32,815 nucleotides of DNA, from assembly GCA_027943245.1 (NCBI GenBank), contig JANDJZ010000567.1, positions 1 to 32,815 of the forward strand, given 5' to 3'. Every line of letters starts with the position of its first letter. Position 1 is the stretch's first letter. This document shows positions 10,280 to 17,833 of the stretch, piece by piece. This DNA is from Acanthamoeba sp. SK_2022b (taxonomy: Eukaryota > Discosea > Longamoebia > Acanthamoebidae). The position numbers and the translations under genes are program-made. The notes beneath the pieces are model-generated. The model had not been told where the DNA came from and did not search any database. It saw only the letters and a list, made by a program, of their open reading frames with translations.

Positions 10280-11917
10280 ATGCACCAACAACGCGTCTTT
10301 GTTCCCTCCCTCTCGGCTGAGGGAGGGCAACAAGGAAAGGGAAAGAAGACGCCTTCGTGCTACCTCTGTCGGGCCTCCCACGTTGCCTGCGGACCGTACA
10401 ACTCCGCCACTCCACCAACCAACCTTTGGTTTCTCCTTAATGATGCCCACGACTCACAACACATCTGACATGCTACCCCAGGGAGCGGCCGTGCGGACAG
10501 TGCGTGAGGAAGGGCAGGCCCGACCTGTGCTGCGACCCACCACCGCGCAAGAAGGGCCGCCCGGCCCGCAACGATCCGCGCTACCACTCCAAGCATGTCC
10601 CGCACGGGGCGGAGTTGGGCAAGGGAGCCGATCAAGACGACCTGATGCTGCTTCTGGTCGAAGAGGTGGTGCGGCTTCGGCGAGAGCTCGACGCGACCCG
10701 CCTCGAGCTCCAACTGGCCCGCAAGGTCGAGCGCGACTGCCGCGCCACGAAGAGGCCACGCCCGAGCGAGATGCCTCCACCGCCGCTCCTGGCGGCCATG
10801 GCCGCGTCGTCGCTCTTCTCGATGGGCCTGGGCGGCACGGACGCGATGGAGGAGGACAGCGACAGAGGCCTGCGGGAGGCGCGGGCGGCGATGCCGTTCC
10901 TGCAGTTCTACCGGTTTGGGCCCGAGAGACCCTTCCTGCTCAACAGCCTGCACGAGTGCGTGCCTCCCTGTGGCTCACATCGTCACCGACTCGCATCAGT
11001 TGCTTACCTCGCCCCGCACAGAAAGCCGGTCATGGCGGGAGAACGCAAGGGCGACTCATTCATCTTCGCCTACATCAACGAGCCCCTGGCCAACCTGCTT
11101 CAGCTCACCCCGGTAAGCTCTCTCTCCCTCGCCAACTCGTCTTGGCTCTCTTCCCACAACTCCCTCTGAGCGATTGCGACACGTCTGACGGGGGGGCTTG
11201 GCCAATCCGGGCGCGTAGAGGGACCTGGGCCAAACCGTAACGCTGATAAGCGCGTGCACGCCCCGACAGAGGGCCGCCTCCCTCCTCGTGAAGAAGAAAC
11301 AGTAAGCCCAACCTCCCCCGCCTCCCAATCACATGTGCGCGTCTCAAACCGTGGCCGTTCGTGTGTGTGTTGGTTTGCGCTACGCAGTGATCCGTGGTCG
11401 GCGAGCGACATCCTGGCGGTCTCCCGCCTGTTGCGCAGCAGAGACGGCCGCTTGTGGCGAACCACCGCCAACCTGCAGTTCTTCTATGACGAGCGAGGCC
11501 AGGCACGTGATCCCCCACCTTCACCTTGGTCGACCTCGCCTAACCAAAGTCTCGGTCCAGTGCAAGCACACGCTGGTGGTCCTCCAGCACTGGGAGCCCG
11601 GCCAGCTACAGCCGGGCGAGGTCTTCAGCATGACCTTGTGCGGCTCGGGATCGCACGACCAGCCCAAGCACCAGCAGCCACCGACCCACATGAGCCACTT
11701 CCCAGAGCAGAGCCAGGCCAAGGACCACCACCACCAACAACAACAACCGACGCTGTATCCTCATCAGCATCTTCACCACCAGCAGCAGATCCATAGTCCT
11801 GAAGAAGTATGCCACTTGGATGACGAGACCATCTGCTCGCTTCTCGGCTTCTCTCTGGACGAGCCAGCGTGCGATTGGGCGCCGCAGGGCCCAGGCCTCG
11901 CCCCTTCGCCTCCGTGA
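10280..11917 (+). CDS. Zn2Cys6 transcription factor, copy 2, ERT1/AcuK-like
   Basis: Paralogue of the gene at 832-2500 with the same architecture. Exons: 10280-10395, 10482-10955, 11022-11112, 11388-11506, 11550-11917. Exons 1-2 join in phase 2 to give CYLCRASHVACGPERPCGQC then VRKGRPDLC, the full zinc cluster, with RKKGRPAR basic patch and the RLRRELDATRLELQLARK helix. Exons 2-3 join in phase 2 through a GTGCGT donor. The PAS-like part (SFIFAYINEPLANLLQL; SDPWSASDILAVSRLL) and the Gln/His-rich tail ending SLLGFSLDEPACDW follow. Exon 4-5 joins cleanly here (phase 1, acceptor AAAG at 11549). The exon 3-4 join again misses two bases, as in copy 1, so both probably contain an unseen micro-exon. 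The start ATG (10280) corresponds to ACG in copy 1, where translation begins downstream. Expected to act as a DNA-binding regulator; targets unknown. Confidence 0.82.
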
Positions 11918-12289
11918 CGAGCTCCCCTACTCCCCACTCTCCCCGCTCACTTCTGCTGCCATTCAATGTACAGTCGCATCCGCGTCTGCGGTTTGCCTTT
12001 CATCATCATCATCGTCATCATCGTCATTGTCATCATCATCGAAACCTCTTACAAGGTCCAGTGACGCCTTCCTCACGCGGAGAGTGGACATGATGACGAA
12101 GGAAAGAACGAAAAGATGTGGCCCAGAAAGAACGAAAACGAAGACAAAACGAAGGAGGGCCAATCCAGGCGTGAAGGCTTGGGCAAGCCTCTCGTTTGCG
12201 AGCCCATCAGGGCAAAGTGGTGGGGGGGGGGAGTAGGGAGGGCAGGCAGTCCAGTCTCCAGCCGCGCGTGTCTCACGCGCGTCTCGCGC
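11918..12289. other. Convergent 3' intergenic region with (TCA)n repeat
   Basis: This stretch separates the convergent stop codons of the zinc-cluster gene 2 and the ACF1-like gene. It contains a TCATCATCG-type repeat at about 12001-12040, repeated GAAAGAACGAAAA motifs (12100-12145) and a G run at 12223-12231. It holds both 3' UTRs. Confidence 0.55.
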
Positions 12290-13600
12290 TCAGCGGCGCG
12301 GGCGCACGGCGGCGATTCGGGACGAGCGGCGCACGGGGAGGTCGTACTGCGGCACCACCACCGCGCGCCGCTGGGCGCGGGTCGAGTGGAAGGTTCGGTT
12401 CATGGCGTCCAGAATCTTCTGGTGCTTCCGTTCGAGGTTGGCCTTTAGCTCCTTCTCGCGCGGCCCCTCCTCGTTCAGGAACTGAATCAGCTCGTCCACC
12501 TTAATGTTGTTGTTGTTGTCGACGTTGTTGGTGGTGTGTCGTGAGCATTTAAAATTCGGCCAATTGGCGAGTGCGGTGTACATATACCTGTTCGATCGTG
12601 TCGTAGTAGGCCCACGAGGAAACGTCTTCCGGCGTGTCGCCTCCCTCCTGCTCGCTCTCCTCTTTCTCGTCCTCCTCGTCTTCGCTTTCGTCATCGTCCT
12701 TCTCTTCCTTCTCTTCCCCCTCTTCTTCCTCCTCCTCTTCATCCATTCGATCAGACTTGCCATTTTCCTCCTCCTCCTCCTCTTTCTTCTTGTTCCTCTT
12801 CTTGTTCTTCTTGTTTTCCTCTTTTTCCTTTGCCTTTTCTTCTTTCTTTTCCTCGTTCTCCTTCCCCTTCTGCTCGTCGTTCTCTTCGTCCATGAGGTGC
12901 TCCTTGGCCTTGGCCGCGCTGCTGCCGTTTTGGCGCTTGTCCTCCTCGCCCTTGTGCTGGGCGGGCTCGTCGTCGGGCCTCTCCTCCGACGGAGAGTCTG
13001 CGGCCGCGGCGTCTTGCTGCTGCTGCAGCGAGGGAGGGCGAGCAATCCCGAGCGAGTCGTAGAACGACGCCGGCGGCGTCTCGACCCACAGGCGAGGTCC
13101 TGCCATCAAGTCACACGCACATGAGTATTTTTTTATATTTATTATTATTAATAATGTAATTGATATTTATTTATTTATGATATAAGTACCGGCGGCAGGC
13201 CAAAACCAGTAGCGGCGGTGGTTCCTGTCGAAGCCCAACGGCACTGCTCGGAGCTTGGCCTCCGTCTTCTCCAAGTTGAGCTCCTGTTGACCGCACACGC
13301 ACACGCGCACAACACGCGCACACGCGCACACACGCACACGCGCACAGACGAAGAGGTTTCGGTCTTTCCGCTCGGTGAAGCGGTGGAGGCGGGCGGGCGT
13401 ACGGTCTGCTTCTTCTTCCTCTCAAAGGCGGCAGTGACCCTGTCCCGCTGCTTCTCCTCTTCCTCCTGCTCCTTCTCCTCCTTCTGCAGCTCCAGCGACG
13501 TCTCGTAGCTCTCGTCCAGGTGTTGTCTATCGACACGCCCCCCCCCGAACATGCAGTTCATACGACGCAACGCCCAGTGCGTGCGCGCGTGCGTGCGTGC

Positions 13601-13646
<46 letters not shown>

Positions 13647-14131
13647 TACCTGATGGCGGCGGAGTCGAGGCACGCCCGTACGAGGAGGGCGAGGATGGTG
13701 ATCTTGGCGTGGACCGGCTGTGTGTGGAACGACTCGTCCTTGACGCGGGCCAGCTTCACGCCGGGCAGGGACACCGACGGGTCGAGCGCCTTCAGCGCCT
13801 TGAGCCACCTCCACATCATCACGTCGTAGGTGTCTACACACACACACGTGTACAGAATTAAGGTGGCGATCTATGTGTGCGCACTGGGAATACGTTAAGG
13901 TGGCGGTCCGTGTGTGTGCGTACTCGCGCTCACGCGGCTGGCGGTGGGGTCGTTGTGGTAGACGGCCTTGAGGAGGCGCACGAGGGCCTCGTCCATGAAC
14001 TCTGACGACTCGTCGTCGATCAGCACGCTCTCAAAATCGCCCAACGTGAACGTGCGTTGAAGCCCGAGCTTTTGTCTGCGATTGGCATGCGTGTGTTTCG
14101 AAGTAAGCATTTGTTGTGTGTGTTGTGTGTG

Positions 14132-14196
<65 letters not shown>

Positions 14197-15330
14197 GTGG
14201 TAGTGACAGGGCATCGAACGACGCACGTACCGATAGCTCACCAGGAAGTTGAAGGCCATGAGCATGTCGCCCACGTAGCGCTGGTCGATGGTGAAGTCGC
14301 CGCAGGGCTCGGGCGGCTGCGCGTCGGCGCCCTCGAGCTCGAGGTCGTCCTTGGGACCCACGCGCACCCGCTTGGCGGGCGAGGGCTCCGCGTGCTCGGC
14401 GGCGTTGTCGCCCTCGGCGTGCTCGTCGCCGTTGGCCAGGGCGGGTCGGTCCAGCTTGTGTCGCTCCGCGTAGCGCTCCTTGGCCTCCATCAGCGCCGGC
14501 GGCAGGTCACGCGAGACCGTGAGGTTGTGCTTGCGACAAAAGTCTACTTTCTGTCGACACAACAACTTGAGGAGGAGAGCACGAGAGATGGTCCATGAAG
14601 GAGAAGGAGGAGACAACGGACCAGCATCCACGGGGCTCCCTTGTACGGGTCCTTCTCAGCAACGACCCTGACCACCTCTGCGCGCACAAATCGTTAAAAA
14701 GAATTAAAAAATAAATATAAATATAAATAAAAACGTAGTGGAGGCAGTACGCTTGATCGTGGCCTTGGTGGGCGTGGTCTTGCCGCTCTTGGCCGTTTCG
14801 CGGAAACGCTTCTGCACATGCTCGACGAGGGCCTCGAGGCCGCCCACGAACTTGTGCATGAGGAGCGCCATCTCCGTGAGCTGCTCCTCGGGGATCTGCA
14901 GCGAGAGGTGGGTGGCGTCGGCTTCGGACATCAGCGCCTCCTCGTAGGTGAGGCCCGTGCGTCCGGTGTAGCGGCAGGTCCAAACGCGCTGTCGATAGTG
15001 CTCCCACCGCTCTATGTACTCCCTACACAGCACCAACCCACAAAAACAATATTAAATATTGCGTTAAAAAAGGTTGCGTAAAAGGAATCAAAATAAAAGA
15101 GGTTGTAAATCACTAAAAAATATGCATTGTAGGAGTGAGATGTTTGGTCTTGTAGCGAATATTAAGGTTGTGCCCCCTCGGAATTGAATGAATGAGTGTG
15201 GACTCGGTACGTACTCGTAGGAGCGAAAGACCTCATCAGTGAATCGGATGACCCACACTTCATCCGTATGCGTGAGCTCACGCAGAGAGACCGGATGTGG
15301 CTCGAAGGGCCTCTTCCCAAGCAATGGCAT
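12290..15330 (-). CDS. ACF1/BAZ1-like WAC-DDT-WHIM subunit of an ISWI chromatin-remodelling complex
   Basis: Ten exons read in frame to 679 codons: 15330-15215, 15022-14751, 14677-14622, 14550-14231, 14075-13924, 13833-13650, 13526-13403, 13283-13190, 13099-12588, 12499-12290. The N-terminus MPLLGKRPFEPHP, then EVFRSYEEYIERW and TGRTGLTYEEAL, is the WAC domain of ACF1/BAZ1A/WSTF, which binds DNA at the nucleosome edge. Residues about 240-320 (YVGDMLMAFNFLVSYR, TLGDFESVLIDDE) form the DDT domain, which contacts ISWI ATPases. Residues about 365-450 carry the WHIM motif (RAVPLGFDRNHRRYWFW). A long Glu/Lys-rich stretch (residues about 460-600) and a final helix (VDELIQFLNEEGPREKELKA) follow. There is no PHD finger or bromodomain, as in yeast Itc1. 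Nuclear role: nucleosome spacing with an ISWI motor. Introns hold (TG)n tracts. Confidence 0.88.
13581..13645. repeat. (TG)n/(TGCG)n microsatellite in intron 6 of the ACF1-like gene
   Basis: A (GTGC)n run changes into a pure (GT)n run just downstream of the exon 6 donor (minus strand). It reads as (CA)n in the transcript, directly after the GTATCA splice donor. Confidence 0.85.
14114..14195. repeat. Long (TG)n microsatellite in intron 4 of the ACF1-like gene
   Basis: About 80 bp of nearly pure TG lies in the intron between the exons at 14550-14231 and 14075-13924. In the transcript it is a (CA)n tract; such tracts can bind splicing factors in other eukaryotes. Confidence 0.9.
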
Positions 15331-15525
15331 CGTGCCTTCGCGCAGATCAAATCGAAAAAATAAAATGGAAAAAAAACTAAATATTTTTGGCGGGAAAGGT
15401 CCGCGGAGTCTCTCTTCTTTGTGTAGTGCCTTTATCATCGAGCAAGACGATCGCGGGCAGCGCTCGAACAAGAACAACACGCTGTATGATCCGCAGGTCT
15501 CTTCCCTTTTGGTTTATGTTTGCGG
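15331..15525 (-). promoter_or_regulatory. Short intergenic region between arsenite methyltransferase stop and ACF1-like start
   Basis: About 195 bp on the minus strand separate two same-strand genes, so it must hold the 3' end of the methyltransferase and the promoter of the ACF1-like gene. An A/T-rich segment (15355-15385) lies 25-55 bp upstream of the ATG. No clear TATA box or polyadenylation signal is seen. Confidence 0.35.
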
Positions 15526-17773
15526 TCAAGGACTCGCGGGCTTGAGGGCCATGACGCGCACCGACGCCGCATAGGCGTTGACGTCGAACTGTCCCAGTTA
15601 CACGAAGAAGTGAGGTGAGCGCAGGGCGTGGTGGCCAAGTTTCGAAACGCACAACAACGTGGCGTACCTTGGACAGCATGTTGGTCATTTCCGTGCCGAA
15701 CTCGACGTCTTCCTTCTCCTCCTTCTCCTCCTTCTTCGTGGCCCCTTCGCAGCAGCTCGCGGCCGACTTGGTGGTGGGCGGACAGCAAGACGTCGGGGCG
15801 CAGCAGGCGTCCGACTTGGTGGCCGGCGCGCAGCACGGATCGACCTTGGTGGCGGGCGTGCAGCAGGCGGTGCTCGTGACGCAGCACGAGTCGGCCTTGG
15901 CCGTCGTGGGCGCACAACACGAGTCGGTCTTGGCTGCGGGAGCGCAGCACGAGTCGACCTTGGCGGGAGCGCAACACGAGTCGACCTTGGCGGTGGGAGC
16001 GCAGCACGAGTCGACCTTGACGGCGGGAGCGCAGCACGAGCTTCCTGCACGGGCGAGAGAGAGGTAGAGAGAGGTAGACAGAGAGAGAGAGAGAGAGAGT
16101 AAGAGCAGTGACACGACACGATCTGCGTCTGGCGGTGCCGAGACTGGACTGGACCCTTGGGCGCACAGGAAGCGGCAGCAGTCGATGCGAGATCCCCCAG
16201 GTCCTCCGCCGCCGGAGCACAGCAGTTGGGCCCTGGCGTTACCCGTAACATGTCAAATATAAATTAAAAAATATAAATAAATACATATAAATTTCTATTA
16301 ATTAAAAATAAAAAAAATGGAGCAATGTTTAGCCACAAAGGCGGAGGGGAGATACCGATCTCGGTGTAGGCGTTCAGGTCGGCGCCGGTGTCGACCACCA
16401 CGACGTCCGCGAAGCCGGCGTCCTTGAGCTGCTGGACGTAGTCCTCGATGAGGACTGCGCCGCCGATGCAGCCGACGTAGGTCATCAGGTCGCTCCTGCA
16501 AAAAGACATGCCAGGTGAGCTCACACAACACACAACACGAGCGACGTCGATGTACCAGAGCTCCTTGGGGAGGGGCTGCTTGAGGGCAATATCCGACGCG
16601 GCGAGGCGGCCTCCCGGTTTCAGGATGCGGTAGATCTCCCTGAACGCCTTCTGCTTGTCCGGCTGCGTGCCCGAACGCGTGGTTAGTTTAACCACCAACC
16701 AGCTTGTTGTTGTTGTTGTTGTTGGTTGTTGTTGGTTGTTGGTTGTTGTTGGTTGTTGTTGGTTGTTGGTTGTTGGTTGTTGGTTGTTGGTTGTTGGTTG
16801 TTGGTTGTTGGTTGTTGGTTGTTGGTTGTTGGTTGTTGGTTGTTGTTGTACCACAAGGTTGAGCACGCAATTGGACATCACGCAGTCGGCCGTGTTGTCA
16901 TCAATGGGAATGTTCTGTTCGCACGCACGCACGCACAACACAACACACAACACGGTGTGTACCTCGAGATGTTAGTGTGGCCACGTTACTTGCCGCGCGT
17001 GTGCTGCCGACCGCTGCGCGAATCGATCACACTGCGAACCTCGATCTCGCCCTTGCGGAAATCAACGACCGAAGCCTTGGCGCCCATCTTGGCGGCATTC
17101 TTCATGGCCAGGGTGATCATCTCGTTGGTCATATCGACGCCGATCACCGAGCCGGTCTTGCCCACTGCATAATCGATATAGGTACACGTCAGCACACCAC
17201 GCACATTGCGTGTCGTTTTGCCCTTGTGCGGCGTGTGCGGTTCACCTTTCTGTGCGGCGAGGAAGCAGTCCAGGCCTCCGCCGCTGCCCAAATCGACCAC
17301 CACTTCGCCCTGCGCGGGTACAGCGTGGTTAGCATACAAAAGCCTGCACACACTCAACCACGTCAATGGAGTGCTTGAGGTACCTCCTTTAGGTTGGCGT
17401 ACTTGACCGAGTTGCCGCACGACAGTCCCATGTTGGCTTCCTTAGGAATTGACGACAACTCATCCTCCTGTACATTTTTTAAAAAAAGAATTATTACATT
17501 ATATTTATATTATCGATAACTTGGCCACCGATAATTTCAGTGTTGTGAATTTAATCTCGATTCAACTTGCCACCGATTAATTGTTTAAAAAAGTGCTGTG
17601 AATTTAAGCGATTCAAACCATAAGTTGCGAACACTTGTCACATATCTGTTGGCACGCACCGTGTAGCCAAAAGCCTGAGCTACGCGGCGTGCACCCTCGT
17701 GATGCCCCTTGCCGCTGTCCTCCTTGGCCGCCACCGAGCCGTAGACTCGGCTCACCGCGCTCTTCACCTGCAT
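15526..17773 (-). CDS. arsM/AS3MT-like: Arsenite S-adenosylmethionine methyltransferase with C-terminal Cys-Cys repeat array
   Basis: Ten exons close in frame to 404 residues: 17773-17660, 17467-17384, 17309-17246, 17164-17040, 16914-16852, 16662-16556, 16495-16356, 16232-16155, 16044-15668, 15588-15526. The enzyme transfers methyl groups from SAM to trivalent arsenic in the cytosol. Visible landmarks: [15 protein letters not shown] (Cys about 55), SAM-binding motif [12 protein letters not shown] (residues about 71-81), [23 protein letters not shown] (Cys about 145), [12 protein letters not shown] and YVGCIGGAV (Cys about 195). The three As(III)-binding cysteines of the family are therefore kept. 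Residues about 234-370 are unusual: NCCAP, then eleven further Cys-Cys pairs in units such as [10 protein letters not shown], then an acidic/Lys stretch. The family-typical end [17 protein letters not shown] returns in the last exon, so the array is inserted inside the C-terminal domain. The ATG lies only 60 bp after the upstream gene's stop. Confidence 0.9.
15740..16044 (-). repeat. CCAP-unit coding tandem repeat inside the arsenite methyltransferase
   Basis: Units of 27-33 bp encode (V/T/A)DSCCAP(A/T)xxK. Five to six copies at the 5' side (16044-15890) are very similar at DNA level; the later ones (15890-15740) diverge to [24 protein letters not shown] and ASCCEG. This suggests recent expansion at one end. 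Confidence 0.9.
16060..16100. repeat. (GA)n-rich tract in intron 8 of the methyltransferase gene
   Basis: GAGAGAGAGGTAGAGAGAGG-type sequence followed by a pure (GA)n run, lying between the exons at 16232-16155 and 16044-15668. Confidence 0.85.
16701..16848. repeat. (GGTTGTT)n minisatellite in intron 5 of the methyltransferase gene
   Basis: About 20 units of a 7-bp G/T-only repeat (TTGGTTG frame) with some 10-bp TTGTTGGTTG variants. It starts right at the minus-strand splice donor (GTACAACAAC...), so the repeat begins within the first bases of the intron. In the transcript it is A/C-only (CAACCAA). Confidence 0.9.
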
Positions 17774-17833
17774 TTTGTTGCGTGCCTTTGCGGCGACGCA
17801 CGTGCATACATTTTGTATTCTGCCAACAACAGC
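17774..17833 (-). promoter_or_regulatory. Very short gap between beta-helix gene stop and methyltransferase start
   Basis: Only 60 bp separate the stop of the upstream gene (17834-17836) and the methyltransferase ATG (17773) on the same strand. Either the promoter lies inside the upstream gene's 3' coding part, or the two are co-transcribed and trans-processed, or my 3' exon of the upstream gene is too long. Confidence 0.35.

Noticed and set aside
10239..11240. 333-codon plus-strand ORF across zinc-cluster gene 2
   Set aside because: Same kind of shadow frame as in copy 1, and it crosses verified splice sites.
12504..13124. Leu/Phe-rich plus-strand ORF that looks like a membrane protein
   Set aside because: It is the reverse strand of the Glu/Lys-rich block (CTC/CTT repeats) of the ACF1-like gene.
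16701..16848. Interstitial telomere tract
   Set aside because: The unit is GGTTGTT, without the A expected of TTAGGG-type repeats, and it lies inside an intron of an intact gene.
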